A DNA stretch of 64,000 bases from Dolomitihabitans soli. Its GTDB lineage: Bacteria > Actinomycetota > Actinomycetes > Streptosporangiales > Streptosporangiaceae. Position 1 is the stretch's first letter. Each line of letters starts with the position of its first letter. The stretch is from positions 62,001 to 126,000 of the forward strand of contig NZ_JAKNTW010000005.1 of the NCBI RefSeq assembly GCF_022213955.1, given 5' to 3'. The translations under genes and the position numbers were made by a program. The notes beneath the pieces were generated by a model, which worked only from the letters and a program-made list of their open reading frames with translations, was not told where the DNA came from and searched no databases. Of the stretch, positions 44,832 to 54,062 are shown one piece after another.

Positions 44832-47393
44832 ATGCCCCGGGCGTCGCGATTGCCCGACAAGCGGGACGATGGCCGGCGGCGTACCGTGCCTCTCGCGGCG
44901 CCCGCCGCGGCCGGGATCGCGGCGGCGGTCGCCAGCGTCCTGGCCACCTCCCTCGACGTGTGGGACCTGCCCACCGAGGCCAAGGTCGGCGTCACCGTCC
45001 TGGCCGGCCTCCTGGTCGGACTGCTGACCTGGGCGACGACCAAGTCCACGCCACCGCCCGACCAGGACGCCACTCCCGCGGGCCCCTCCTGGCGCCCGCC
45101 CGACCAGTGGCCGCCCGTGCCCGCCCACTTCACCGGCCGCCACGAGTCGCTGGCCGAGCTGGGCCGCGTCTTCGCCGACCACCGGGACCGCCGCCACCAG
45201 GTCGAGGAGATCACCTCCCCGCTGGTCGTCTCGATGTACGGCAGGGCGGGCGTCGGCAAGTCGGCGCTCACCGCGCGGTTCGGGCACGAGATCGCCGACT
45301 CCTTCCCCGACGGGCGGCTCTACGCCGACCTGCGGGGCGGCGGCGACACCGGGGTCGGCCCCGAGGAGGTGCTGATCGGCTTCCTGCGCGCCCTCGGCGT
45401 ACGGCTGACCACCGACCCCGGCGGCCTCACCGAACTGCGCAAACTCTGGCTGACCTGGACCAGGGGCCGCCGGATCCTGATCGGCCTCGACAACGCCCGG
45501 GACGGCGACCAGATCAGGGAACTGCTGCCCGCCGAGCCCGGCTGCGCGGTGATCGTGACCTCCCGCCAGCCGCTCTACCTGCTCAACGCCTACGACAAGC
45601 GCCTGACGGTGTTCACCCCCGAACAGGGCGTCGAACTGCTCGCCCGGCTGGCCGGTCGCGAGCGGGTGGCGGCCGAGCCCCCGGCCGCGGCGGACATCGT
45701 GCGGATGTGCGACAACCTCCCGCTGGCCATCAGCATCTGCGGCGGGCGTCTCGCCACCCGGGAGAACTGGTCGCTCGCCGAGCTGTCCCTGCGCCTGGCC
45801 GACGAGCGCAGGCGGCTCGACCAGCTCGAACTGACGGGCAGGATCGACAAGAGCGTGCGCGCCTCGCTCCAGCTCAGCTACGCCGACTGCACCGGCATCC
45901 AGCGCCGCCTGCTCCGCCTGCTCAGCCTGCTCAGGGCGCCCGACGTGCCCGGCTGGGTCGCCGGCGAACTGCTGTCCATCTCCTCCCTCGAAGGCGCGGA
46001 CCAGCTCGAAGCGCTGATGGACGTGCAGCTCGCCGATTGCTCGGGCACCGACGCGGCGGGCGTCCTGCGCTACCGGCTGCACGATCTGGTGCGGGTCTTC
46101 GCCCAGGAGATCGCGCGCCAGGACGAGCCCGAGGACCGCCGCCGCGCCGCCATCGAGCGGGTCCTGTCGGGCTATCGCCGCCGTGCGGAGGCCGCCGCCA
46201 TGGCCCGCTGGCCGCAGGACTGGGGCCGCGCGGGCAGGCACGGCGACCGGGACGCGCAGGGGCCCGCCGCCGACTGGCTCAACGCCGAGCGGCTGACCCT
46301 GGTCGCCGTGGTCGCCGAGGCCCGGGACCTGGAGCTGTGGGAGCTCACCTGGGGGGTCGGCCGGGCCTTCTGCTCGCTGTGCCACTCGCTGCGGGCGTAC
46401 TGGTCCGACTGGCGGGCCGTCGCCGAGATCACGTACGACGCGGCCGTGCGGATGGACGATCCGCGGTCCCTGGGCATCGCGCTGCTGGAGCGCGCGGCGG
46501 TGACCGGGGGACAGGGCAGTCACGAGAAGGCCCTGGCCGACGCCGAGCGGGCGCTGGAGATCTTCACCGGGCTCGGCGAGTCCTGGTGGGCGGCGCGCGC
46601 GATGCGCAGCGTCGGCATGACGCTGTTCGGCAACGGCAACGTCGACCGGGGCCAGGAGTATCTCATCGCCGCCGTCGCCGCGTTCAAGGGCGAGGACGAC
46701 CGGTGGTGGTCGGCGCGCACCCAACGCAACCTGGCCGAGCTACGGCTCGCCCAGCGCCGTCCCGAGGAAGCCCGAGACCTGCTCGAAGAGGCGCTGGGGG
46801 TGTTCAAGCGCGACGGCAACCGCTACTCCGAGGCGCAGACCCTGCGCGTCTACGGCGAGGTGCTCGCGGCCCAGGCGCGCGGGCTCCGCGCCGAAGGACA
46901 GGCGCAGGCGGCGGCCGACTCCTTCGCCAAGGCGGGATTCAGCCTCGACCGGGCGGCCGAGATGTTCCGGCTGCGCGGCGAACTGTGGGAGGAGGCACGG
47001 TGCCTGCGCGCCGCCGGCGACGTCGGCGACCCGGGCAACGGGCTGCGCGAGCTGACCTACGTGCGCCGCGCCGCCGAGATCCTCAGCGCGCTCGGCGACA
47101 CCTGGGGGGAGGCGCGCACCCAGCTCTCCGCCGGGCGGGCGCACGCCAGGCTCGGCCGTTTCGCCGAGGCCGACGCGACCCTGAACGGCGCCGTCCGCGC
47201 CTTCACGGAACTCGGCGACCGCTCGTGGCTGGCCCGCTGCCTGCGCTACCTCGGGGAGATCCGGCTGGAGGCGGGCAGACCGGACAGGGCCCTGACGCCG
47301 CTCGTCCAGGCCCAGGACCTCTATCGCAGCCTGGGCAACGAGTCGGGCATGGCCCGGACCCTCGAACTGCTCACCCGCGCTCGGGATCGGTGA
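44832..47393 (+). CDS. Membrane-anchored STAND (NB-ARC) ATPase with TPR repeats
   Basis: About 853 residues. Two hydrophobic segments near the N-terminus (about residues 18-42 and 48-65, AAPAAAGIAAAVASVLA and VGVTVLAGLLVGLLTWA) would anchor it in the membrane. An NB-ARC ATPase follows: FTGRHESLAELGRVF, P-loop MYGRAGVGKSALT, Walker B RRILIGLDNA, the sensor VIVTSRQPLYLL, and CDNLPLAISICGGRLA. The C-terminal half is helical TPR repeats. There is no SARP or LuxR DNA-binding domain, so it is not an AfsR-type regulator. Either GTG 44826 or ATG 44832 may start; TAGGTG lies just upstream of the latter. The 3' end overlaps the convergent gene at 47371 by 23 bp. Its role is unknown; STAND proteins often act as signal-triggered assembly switches. 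Confidence 0.85.
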   Translation: MPRASRLPDKRDDGRRRTVPLAAPAAAGIAAAVASVLATSLDVWDLPTEAKVGVTVLAGLLVGLLTWATTKSTPPPDQDATPAGPSWRPPDQWPPVPAHFTGRHESLAELGRVFADHRDRRHQVEEITSPLVVSMYGRAGVGKSALTARFGHEIADSFPDGRLYADLRGGGDTGVGPEEVLIGFLRALGVRLTTDPGGLTELRKLWLTWTRGRRILIGLDNARDGDQIRELLPAEPGCAVIVTSRQPLYLLNAYDKRLTVFTPEQGVELLARLAGRERVAAEPPAAADIVRMCDNLPLAISICGGRLATRENWSLAELSLRLADERRRLDQLELTGRIDKSVRASLQLSYADCTGIQRRLLRLLSLLRAPDVPGWVAGELLSISSLEGADQLEALMDVQLADCSGTDAAGVLRYRLHDLVRVFAQEIARQDEPEDRRRAAIERVLSGYRRRAEAAAMARWPQDWGRAGRHGDRDAQGPAADWLNAERLTLVAVVAEARDLELWELTWGVGRAFCSLCHSLRAYWSDWRAVAEITYDAAVRMDDPRSLGIALLERAAVTGGQGSHEKALADAERALEIFTGLGESWWAARAMRSVGMTLFGNGNVDRGQEYLIAAVAAFKGEDDRWWSARTQRNLAELRLAQRRPEEARDLLEEALGVFKRDGNRYSEAQTLRVYGEVLAAQARGLRAEGQAQAAADSFAKAGFSLDRAAEMFRLRGELWEEARCLRAAGDVGDPGNGLRELTYVRRAAEILSALGDTWGEARTQLSAGRAHARLGRFAEADATLNGAVRAFTELGDRSWLARCLRYLGEIRLEAGRPDRALTPLVQAQDLYRSLGNESGMARTLELLTRARDR

Positions 47394-48681
47394 GGTCACG
47401 GCTCGCCAGCAGGTGCGCGGCGGCCAGCCTGGCGTCCTGGATGCTCTGCTTGAACAGCTCGCGCACCTGGTCGGCCCGGCCGGAGAGCTGCTCGATGTGC
47501 GGTACGGCCAGCTCGTCGTCGACGATGTCGGCGAGCAGGCTCTCGTACTCCGGGGTCCGCTCGGCCAGCACCTCCAGCCGGCCGTACGCCCGATACATCC
47601 GGTCGGCCTGGTGGACCCGCCACGCGTAGTCCTCCAGCGCCCGCACCCGCGCGGTCAGCGAGCCCAGCGCCGTGTTCAGCGCGGCCGTGTAGGGCCGGAA
47701 CGCCTCCGCCAGCTCGCGGGGCAGGTCCTGGGGCACGATCCGGTAGTGCTCCGCATGCATGCCGGAGAGCCGGGCGAGCTGCCGCGCGATCCGCCACGTC
47801 TCCTCGGGCAGGGTGATCCGGTTGTCGATGGTGTCGATCAGCCCGGCCTGGTTGACCTGCGAGGCCAGCACCGACTCCACGGCGTCCTGGGTACGGCGCA
47901 GCAGATCCTGGCACGCGTGGTCCAGGTCCTCCGGCAGGACGTATCTGTCGGCGTTCTCGATCGCGACCCGGAGCTGCCTGCGGGCCTTCCTGTTGCCCGA
48001 GCCGGCCGTCGCCCACTTGACCGTGGCGACGGCGCCCACGACCATCATCGCGAAGATCACGCCGCCGGCGTTCGCCAGGCCGGTCATCAGCACCATGAAC
48101 GCGACCACCGAGAAGAACGTGAACAGGTCGGCGTTCCCGGCCTTGCGCACCTGCCCGGCGGCCTCCCCGCTCTGGTGGGCGACCGACCGGGCCGCCGCCG
48201 CCGCGCTCTCCGCCCGCCGGCGGCCGTCGTGGTCCCGTGCCAGGTGCGCCCGTGCCTCGCGGAGCAGCAGCGGGTTCGACCGCAGGGTCCACGACACCTC
48301 CGGTGCGAGCAACGGGTCGATCACCAACCGCGGCCCTCGTGGCGGCCGCTGCTGCTGCCACGCCCGGTACCCGTGGCCCGGTTCCCTGGCCCGCCCGGCG
48401 CCATACCCCGGCCCATACGCGGCGGTGTTGTGCCCGTGGGTGCGGGGGTCGTAGCGTCCGGGTTGATGGGGCGGGCCGACTCCCGGGGCGGGTGGCCCGT
48501 TGCGGTACGGAGCGCGGAAGCCGATGCCTCCGGGGGCGCGTGGCGGGCCGCCAGGCTCCGCGACGGGAGCGCCGTCGCCGGACGGGGCCGGTGCGGGGAA
48601 GGGAAGCGGCGGGCGGCCGCCGCCGGGCGTGCGGGTGGGATGCTCGTCGCCGGTGTCGTAGGCCTGTTCCCGTGGATCCAC
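47371..48681 (-). CDS. Proline-rich membrane protein of unknown function
   Basis: A 436-residue protein starting at GTG 48681 with GGGAG six bases upstream. The first 115 residues are proline-, glycine- and tyrosine-rich and probably disordered. Residues about 185-230 hold two close transmembrane helices (FTFFSVVAFMVLMTGLANA, GGVIFAMMVVGAVATVKWA). The last 200 residues are helical with many charged residues, possibly coiled coil (ALNTALGSLTARVRALEDYA). No enzyme motif is recognised. It converges on the membrane-anchored STAND gene with a 23-bp overlap of coding ends; whether the two act together is unknown. Confidence 0.75.
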   Translation of the reverse strand: MDPREQAYDTGDEHPTRTPGGGRPPLPFPAPAPSGDGAPVAEPGGPPRAPGGIGFRAPYRNGPPAPGVGPPHQPGRYDPRTHGHNTAAYGPGYGAGRAREPGHGYRAWQQQRPPRGPRLVIDPLLAPEVSWTLRSNPLLLREARAHLARDHDGRRRAESAAAAARSVAHQSGEAAGQVRKAGNADLFTFFSVVAFMVLMTGLANAGGVIFAMMVVGAVATVKWATAGSGNRKARRQLRVAIENADRYVLPEDLDHACQDLLRRTQDAVESVLASQVNQAGLIDTIDNRITLPEETWRIARQLARLSGMHAEHYRIVPQDLPRELAEAFRPYTAALNTALGSLTARVRALEDYAWRVHQADRMYRAYGRLEVLAERTPEYESLLADIVDDELAVPHIEQLSGRADQVRELFKQSIQDARLAAAHLLASRDLTDPERG

Positions 48682-48819
48682 GTGATCTCCCGATGGCTGC
48701 GGACCCTTCCGTTCCTAACCCATCTGACGCGAGATATGACTATTTAGGTCACCTAGTCGCCAACATCGGGATTTACGGAAGCTCTCGCAGACCATTAACC
48801 GACGGTCCATAAATCGCCA

Positions 48820-48825
48820 TATAAG
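48820..48825 (+). promoter_or_regulatory. -10 box for a leaderless phosphatase transcript
   Basis: TATAAG ends seven bases before the GTG at 48833, and TTAACC at 48795-48800 is a weak -35 with a 19-bp spacer. No ribosome site is present, so leaderless initiation is likely. Confidence 0.45.
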
Positions 48826-48832
48826 CTGACCC

Positions 48833-49636
48833 GTGATGAACGACTTCAGACGATGGATCGATCTCGAAGGCGCCGCGAACGTACGCGATCTCGGCGGTCT
48901 GGCCACGGCGGACGGCGGGACGATCCAGTCCGGCCGAGTCTTCCGCTCCGACAACCTCCAGGGACTGACCGACGGCGACATCGCCGTACTCGTCGGCGAC
49001 CTGAAGCTCCGGCAGGTCGTGGACCTGCGCTCCGGTCCCGAAGTCACGCTTGAGGGCCCGGGACCGCTGACCCGGGTGCCCGAGGTGACCATCCACCACC
49101 TCACGCTCTTCGCCGAGGGCGGCGTCCACACCGACGTCGAGGCCGACACCGTCGACGCCGACCGGGTGCTGCCCTGGCAGAACGAGCGCGTCGACGAGGA
49201 CCTCGCCGAGCTCCGCGTCACCGGCTACTACTACGCCTACCTGCGTGACCGTCCCGACTCCGTCATCGCCGCGCTCCGCGTGCTCGCCCACGACGACGGC
49301 GCCGCGATCGTCCACTGCGCGGCCGGCAAGGACCGCACCGGCGTCGTGTGCGCCCTGGCCCTGGAGGTCGCCGGAGCCACCCGCGAGGCCATCGTCGCCG
49401 ACTACGTGGCCACCGGCGACCGCCTCACCGCCGTCCTGGCCCGCCTCCGCGCCAGCGCCACCTACCGCGACGACCTGGACACCCGCCCCGCCGACGCGCA
49501 CCGTCCCCAGGCGGAGTTCATGGAGCAGTTCCTCGCCACCCTCGACACCCGTTTCGGCAGCCCTCTCGCCTGGCTGACCGCGAACGGCTGGACCCCCGCC
49601 GACACCACCGCCCTCCACTCCCGCCTCCGCGACTAG
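48833..49636 (+). CDS. Tyrosine-protein phosphatase (Tyr_phosphatase_3 / DSP type)
   Basis: A 267-residue phosphatase. The catalytic loop HCAAGKDRTG gives the CX5R motif with Cys162 and Arg168, and NVRDLGG near the N-terminus plus FRSDNLQGLT are typical of actinobacterial PtpB-like enzymes. The general acid probably lies in the YYYAYLRDRPD region. The start may be GTG 48833 or ATG 48836; a -10 box seven bases upstream and no ribosome site suggest a leaderless message. It is divergent from the proline-rich membrane protein gene. The protein has no signal peptide. Substrates (phosphotyrosine proteins or phosphoinositides) are not predictable. Confidence 0.9.
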   Translation: MMNDFRRWIDLEGAANVRDLGGLATADGGTIQSGRVFRSDNLQGLTDGDIAVLVGDLKLRQVVDLRSGPEVTLEGPGPLTRVPEVTIHHLTLFAEGGVHTDVEADTVDADRVLPWQNERVDEDLAELRVTGYYYAYLRDRPDSVIAALRVLAHDDGAAIVHCAAGKDRTGVVCALALEVAGATREAIVADYVATGDRLTAVLARLRASATYRDDLDTRPADAHRPQAEFMEQFLATLDTRFGSPLAWLTANGWTPADTTALHSRLRD

Positions 49637-49718
49637 GAGCTGTTCCGTCAGATCGCCGAGGCGGCGGCCGTTGCGCCGCGCCGTCCTCCGGCGGCAGCGG
49701 GATCGTCGTGCCCGGTTC

Positions 49719-50603
49719 TCAAACGATCGGAGGGCGACCGGCTCGGGCCAGCCGCAGCACCGTGCTCCAGGACATCGGCCGGCGCTGTCCGTGCCCGCCC
49801 CTGAGACCTTCTCTCAGGCCGGCGAACCAGACGGCCAGGTTCGCGCGGGAGCGGACCCGGGCGAGGCTGAGCAGCGTCCATGTCGTCAGGTAGACGGGGA
49901 TCAAGAGGGCGGGGAGGCGGCGGTAGGCGAGCCAGACCCTGTTGCGGGCGACGAGACGGTAATACGTGGCGTGCCTGGCGGGGTCCGTGGCGGGGTGATG
50001 GATGACGATACTGGGCGCGTACCAGCCGGTGCGCCCGAGGTCCCACAGCCTCCAGCTCAAGTCGATGCCTTCGTGGAAGAGGAAGAAGTGGCCGGGCCAG
50101 CCGCCGGCCTGCTCGTAGTCGGCGCGGCGTACGAGAACGACGCCTTCGGCCATGACGGTGATGGTGCCGGGCCGAACGGCGTCGCCGGCGCGCAGGCGCG
50201 GAACCCAACGGCGCAGGGTGGCACCGGTATCCGGATCGGCGATGCGGGGTTGGATATAGGCGGCTTCTGGATGACGGCGGGCTTCGGCGACGAGCCCCGC
50301 GAGGATGTCGGGGGTGGGCAGGACGGCGTCGTTGTCGAAGAAGAACACGAATTCACCACAGCCCGTCCCGGCCAGGGCGTCAGCGCCGACGTTGCGCCCC
50401 TGGGGGATTCCTTCGTTGACGGGCAGGACAACCGTCCGCACACCGGCGGGCACATGGTCGGGCTCGACCCCGTTGCCCACGATGACCACACGCAGATCGA
50501 CACCCTGCTGGGCGAGAAGCGACGCCATCGCCTGCGGAAATGCGACAGGCCGATCGTTCATGGTGAGAACCACCACGTCGATGGTGGTCTTCGGGCTGGT
50601 CAT
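49719..50603 (-). CDS. Family 2 glycosyltransferase
   Basis: A 294-residue GT-A enzyme. The start is ATG 50603 (MTSPKTTIDVVVLTMNDRPV) with GGGAGACGG upstream. The nucleotide-sugar site is VVLTMNDR, the metal-binding DXD motif appears as FFFDNDAVLPTP, and FLFHEGIDLSWRLWDLG matches the ED-type acceptor-site motif of rhamnosyl- and related transferases. The C-terminus has hydrophobic stretches (ALLIPVYLTTWTLL) that could touch the membrane. It may add sugars to a cell-wall or exopolysaccharide lipid carrier. No polysaccharide genes adjoin it. It is convergent with the phosphatase gene, 82 bp apart. Confidence 0.88.
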   Translation of the reverse strand: MTSPKTTIDVVVLTMNDRPVAFPQAMASLLAQQGVDLRVVIVGNGVEPDHVPAGVRTVVLPVNEGIPQGRNVGADALAGTGCGEFVFFFDNDAVLPTPDILAGLVAEARRHPEAAYIQPRIADPDTGATLRRWVPRLRAGDAVRPGTITVMAEGVVLVRRADYEQAGGWPGHFFLFHEGIDLSWRLWDLGRTGWYAPSIVIHHPATDPARHATYYRLVARNRVWLAYRRLPALLIPVYLTTWTLLSLARVRSRANLAVWFAGLREGLRGGHGQRRPMSWSTVLRLARAGRPPIV

Positions 50604-50789
50604 TCCGTCTCCCGGGCAGGTGAAGCGCTCGGCGTGGATAAGCGGCGCCACCTGCCGGGGGACAAGCGAGGTGGATCTTACGATGTGAGTTCGTCATCCT
50701 ACTGACCTCTCCGTTCCCAGTCAGCCGAACATCGCCCAGCTGACCGCGGGCGTGATGCCGGGGCCGGGTGTGGAGGGTGGGCGTGACGG

Positions 50790-51839
50790 TCAGAGGAGGG
50801 GGACGACCTGGCGGTGGGTCGCCGAGCGGCGGGCGGCTTCGAGGACGGTCAGGGTCTCGATGGCCTCGGCCGGGTCGACCGGCGGTGGCGTGCCGTCGGT
50901 GAGGCTGGCGGTGACGGCCGTGTAGAAGTCGGGGTAGGCGCCGGGAACGGTGGGGATCACGCGGCTGTCGTCGTCGTTGCCGAGCACGCCCCAGTGTTCA
51001 CGCGGGTCCTCTCCGAAGCCCGGGTCGCCGGGGAACGCTCCGGCACGCAGCCGCTCCTCCTGCACGTCGAGCTCGTATTTGACGTAGGCGGCCCGCTCGC
51101 CGAGGACGCGGAAGCGGGGCCCCAGCCGGGCGGCGACGGCGCTCACCCACAGGTGGGAACGGGCGCCGTTCGCGTGGGTGAGCGCGATGAAGGTGTCGTC
51201 GTCGGCGTCGACCCCCGGGCGGCGCACGTCGCTCTCGGCGTAGACGTCGCGGGCCGGGCCGAGCAGGCGGAGCGCCTGGTCGACCAGATGGCTGCCGAGG
51301 TCGTAGAGCAGGCCGCCGATCTCCTCGGCGCCGCCGGTCTCGCGCCAGCCGCCCTTGGGGACCGGCCGCCAGCGCTCGAACCGCGACTCCAGCCGCCGCA
51401 CCTCGCCCAGCTCGCCGGTCTCGACCAGCCGCCGCAGGGTCAGGAAGTCGCCGTCCCACCGGCGGTTCTGGAACACGGTCAGCATCAGCCCCCGCTCGCG
51501 GGCCAGCCGTACCAGGGATCTGGCCTCGTCGGCGGTGCCGGCCAGGGGTTTGTCGACCACCACGGGGAGCCCGGCGCGCAGGGCGGCCTCGGCGAGCGGC
51601 ACGTGGGTGCGGTTGGGGGAGGCCACCACGACGAGATCGCAGTGCTCCCACAGTTCGGCGGCGTCGGCGACGACCCTGGCGCCGGGATGGGCCGCCTTGA
51701 CCTTGGCGGCCCGCCCGGGATCGCGGGTCACGACGGCGGACAGGGTCAGGCCCGGCGCCGCCTGGATCAGGGGCGCGTGGAAGACCTCGCCCGCCGTGCC
51801 GTACCCGATCAGACCGGTGCGCACCGGCTCAGCCCCCAT
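50790..51839 (-). CDS. Gfo/Idh/MocA family NAD(P)-dependent oxidoreductase
   Basis: A 349-residue dehydrogenase. The N-terminal Rossmann fold shows GLIGYGTAGEVFHAPLI, followed by the family lysine motif VVDKPLAGTADEA (EKP-type, here DKP) around residue 97. The C-terminal sheet domain has GGLLYDLGSHLVDQALRLLG, where the Asp and His are expected near the active site. GYGTAGEVFH is typical of the YdgJ/IolW-like group. Likely substrates are sugars or cyclitols. It is divergent from the AlkA-like gene, 118 bp apart. The tail of the gene and the next reverse-strand gene are separated by 186 bp with no obvious feature. Confidence 0.9.
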   Translation of the reverse strand: MGAEPVRTGLIGYGTAGEVFHAPLIQAAPGLTLSAVVTRDPGRAAKVKAAHPGARVVADAAELWEHCDLVVVASPNRTHVPLAEAALRAGLPVVVDKPLAGTADEARSLVRLARERGLMLTVFQNRRWDGDFLTLRRLVETGELGEVRRLESRFERWRPVPKGGWRETGGAEEIGGLLYDLGSHLVDQALRLLGPARDVYAESDVRRPGVDADDDTFIALTHANGARSHLWVSAVAARLGPRFRVLGERAAYVKYELDVQEERLRAGAFPGDPGFGEDPREHWGVLGNDDDSRVIPTVPGAYPDFYTAVTASLTDGTPPPVDPAEAIETLTVLEAARRSATHRQVVPLL

Positions 51840-51945
51840 GAGCTTGATCCTAGGACATGCCGCGCAGATCCCAGAGGGCTATGTCGATGGCCGCCACGGC
51901 GGGAAGGCGCACCGGCGCGCGGGCCTTCACCCCTCCGGGGGCCCC

Positions 51946-51951
51946 TACCAT
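51946..51951 (+). promoter_or_regulatory. -10 box for a leaderless AlkA-like transcript
   Basis: TACCAT ends six bases before the ATG at 51958, and no ribosome site is present; the message is probably leaderless. No convincing -35 is visible. Confidence 0.4.
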
Positions 51952-51957
51952 ACGCGC

Positions 51958-52845
51958 ATGGCCACGTACGGATTCACGCTCACCGCCGAGGGCCCGTTCG
52001 ACTTCGGCGCCTCGCTCCGCTTCGTCGAGGACTGGCCGGCCACCAGCGCGCTGCCTTCCGACGGGCGGGCGCTGCGCTTCGCCTACAACGCGGAGTCCGA
52101 CTGGCTGCCGATCGGTGTGACCGTGACGGCCGCGCCGGGCGGGGTCGCCGTCGCCACGACGCGGGCCGCAGGGCCGGGAATCCGGGGCGAGGTGGCGCGA
52201 ATCCTCTCCCTCGACGTGGACGGCACCGGCTTCGCCGACCTCGGCGAAGCCGACCCGGTGCTCGGTGACCTGCAGCGGCACAGCCCCGGCCTGCGGCCGG
52301 TGTGCTTCTGGAGCCCGTGGGAGGCGGCGTGCTGGGCGGTGATCGTGCAGCGCTCGTCGATGCTCATCGCCTCCCGCCTCAAGCAGCGCATCGCGGAGCG
52401 GTACGGCGCGAAGGTCACCGTGGACGGGCAGGCGTACGCGGCCTTCCCCCCGCCCATGACGCTGCTGGAGGCCGGCGGCCTCGGCCTGCCCGCGCAGAAG
52501 GAGGAGTGGGTGCGCGGGCTGGCCCGGGCGGCGCTTGACGGCGTGCTCACCGCCGAACACCTGCGGGCGCTCGATCCGGCAGAGGCCCTGGCCGAGTTGC
52601 GCGCCCTGCCCGGCGTGGGGCCGTTCTCCGCGGGCCTGATCCTGATCCGCGGCGCGGGCGCGCCGGACGCGTTCCCAGGCGACGAGCCGCGCCTGTTCGC
52701 GATCCTGCGCGAGGCGTACGGCCTGCCGGAGGACGCGGCGCCGGCCGCCTACCGGAAGCTGGCCGAGGCGTGGCGGCCCTACCGCTCCTGGGCCTCCTTC
52801 TTGTTCCGGGCGTCCACCTATGGCGTCATAAACGATCGAGAGTGA
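51958..52845 (+). CDS. AlkA-like DNA-3-methyladenine glycosylase (HhH-GPD)
   Basis: A 295-residue base-excision repair enzyme. The N-terminal AlkA-type domain (residues about 1-100) is followed by the helical HhH-GPD domain: WSPWEAACWAVIVQRSS, the helix-hairpin-helix LRALPGVGPFSAGLILIRG around residues 215-233, and the Asp242 in FPGDEPRLF as the likely catalytic acid. The segment AFPPPMTLLEAGGLGLPAQK is typical of this family. It would remove alkylated purines from DNA. The ATG at 51958 follows a -10 box closely and lacks a ribosome site. A perfect palindromic hairpin lies 37 bp beyond the stop. Confidence 0.88.
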   Translation: MATYGFTLTAEGPFDFGASLRFVEDWPATSALPSDGRALRFAYNAESDWLPIGVTVTAAPGGVAVATTRAAGPGIRGEVARILSLDVDGTGFADLGEADPVLGDLQRHSPGLRPVCFWSPWEAACWAVIVQRSSMLIASRLKQRIAERYGAKVTVDGQAYAAFPPPMTLLEAGGLGLPAQKEEWVRGLARAALDGVLTAEHLRALDPAEALAELRALPGVGPFSAGLILIRGAGAPDAFPGDEPRLFAILREAYGLPEDAAPAAYRKLAEAWRPYRSWASFLFRASTYGVINDRE

Positions 52846-52881
52846 CGCAGAGCTGATCAGCGAGGTGGACCAAGGGCCGCT

Positions 52882-52903
52882 CCGCCACCCGGCCGGGTGG
52901 CGG
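52882..52903 (+). terminator. Palindromic terminator after the AlkA-like gene
   Basis: A perfect 22-bp palindrome forms a 9-bp stem with a GGCC loop. The remaining gap to 53053 contains nothing else I can identify. Confidence 0.7.
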
Positions 52904-53052
52904 ACACGTCGGCGCACCCACCGACCGCCACGACGCCGACCGTATGAGATCGATTGAGCCCCACGTCGCTCACCGACCGGATGTGAACCATCGCGAAAAG
53001 TGGCGACCAGAGGCCGAGCTGACGGCCCTCGGATACGCCGATCAGGCCGCCC

Positions 53053-54030
53053 CTAGAGGCCCTCGCGGTCGTCGCGCTCGGCGAGGAACCGTTCGAACTG
53101 GGCGGCGAGTTCGTCGCCGGTGGGCATCGGGGCGCTCTCGGCCATCAGGCTGTCCTGCGCCGCGCCGGCCGCGAACGCGTCGTACTGCTGCTCCAGGCCG
53201 GTGATCGCGGTGGACAACTCGGTCGAGGTCTGGATCTGCTCCTCGATCTCCGCCGTGGTCTTCTCCGCCGAGTTGCGCAGGCTGTCGGTCGGGAACACCA
53301 ATCCGGTGCTTTTGGTGACGGCCTCCAGAGCGGCGACCGCCGCCTGCGGGTACTCCGCCTGTGCCAGGTAGTGCGGCACGTGTACGGCATAGCCCAGGGC
53401 GTCGTGCCCGGCCGTACCGAGGCGGAGCTCCAGCATCGCCGACACGCTCCCCGGCACCTGAACCTTGCCGAAGGAACTGGTGGTCTGACTGCTGATCAAC
53501 TCAGGACGGCTGGCGTGCGCGGTGATACCGAGCGGGCGGGTGTGCGGGATGGCCATCGGGATGCCGTGCACGGTGACCATCTTGCCGACGCCCAGCCGCT
53601 TGGCCAGCCCGCCCACGGCCGTGATGAACAACTCCCACTCCCGGTCCGGCTCGGGACCGGTCATCAGCAGGAACGGAGTGCCCGTGGTATCGGTCACCAG
53701 GTGTACGGCGAGCTCCAGCGACTCGGCCTCCACCCAGTGGTCGGTGTCGAAAGTCATGATCGGGCGACGGGACCGGTAGTCGAGCAGCCGGTCGACGTCG
53801 AAGGTCGCGACGACCCGGTGCTCCAGTTCGGAGAGCAGGTGGGCGATGGCGAGCCGGCCGGCGCCGCCCGCGTCCACGAACCCGTCGAAGTGGTAGAGCA
53901 GCACCGGATCGGTCAGCTCGGGAAGCTCTTCACCGAGCCGGTAGAGATCCGTCGGGTCGAACACCTTATCCAGCCTTTCCTCGAGTCCTTCCTCCCACCT
54001 CAACCAAGGGTGTACCGGGGGGAATTCCAT
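53053..54030 (-). CDS. PAC2 family protein (proteasome assembly chaperone-like)
   Basis: A 325-residue protein starting MEFPPVHPWLRWEEGLEERL. The PAC2 core is seen as PVLLYHFDGFVDAGGAGRLA, RVVATFDVDRLLDYRSRRP, FLLMTGPEPDREWELFI, ITAHASRPELI and YAVHVPHYLAQAEYPQAA. The C-terminal 80 residues are helical and acidic (EEQIQTSTELSTAITGLEQQ). Actinobacteria carry proteasomes, but a direct role of this branch in assembly is not shown. TAAGGT ends seven bases before the ATG at 54030 on the reverse strand and no strong ribosome site exists, so it is probably leaderless. It is divergent from the ankyrin gene with only 32 bp between. Confidence 0.88.
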   Translation of the reverse strand: MEFPPVHPWLRWEEGLEERLDKVFDPTDLYRLGEELPELTDPVLLYHFDGFVDAGGAGRLAIAHLLSELEHRVVATFDVDRLLDYRSRRPIMTFDTDHWVEAESLELAVHLVTDTTGTPFLLMTGPEPDREWELFITAVGGLAKRLGVGKMVTVHGIPMAIPHTRPLGITAHASRPELISSQTTSSFGKVQVPGSVSAMLELRLGTAGHDALGYAVHVPHYLAQAEYPQAAVAALEAVTKSTGLVFPTDSLRNSAEKTTAEIEEQIQTSTELSTAITGLEQQYDAFAAGAAQDSLMAESAPMPTGDELAAQFERFLAERDDREGL

Positions 54031-54037
54031 CTAGCGC

Positions 54038-54055
54038 ACCTTATCGGTGCAGAAT
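54038..54055. promoter_or_regulatory. Back-to-back -10 boxes for PAC2 and ankyrin genes
   Basis: Within the 32-bp gap, TAAGGT (reverse strand, 54043-54038) lies seven bases before the PAC2 ATG and CAGAAT (forward, 54050-54055) seven bases before the ankyrin ATG. Both transcripts would be leaderless and each -35 region would lie inside the other gene. Confidence 0.4.
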
Positions 54056-54062
54056 TGGATTC

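Noticed and set aside
44832-47393. AfsR/SARP-type regulator
   Set aside because: There is no N-terminal OmpR-like or BTAD domain; the N-terminus is two membrane helices instead.
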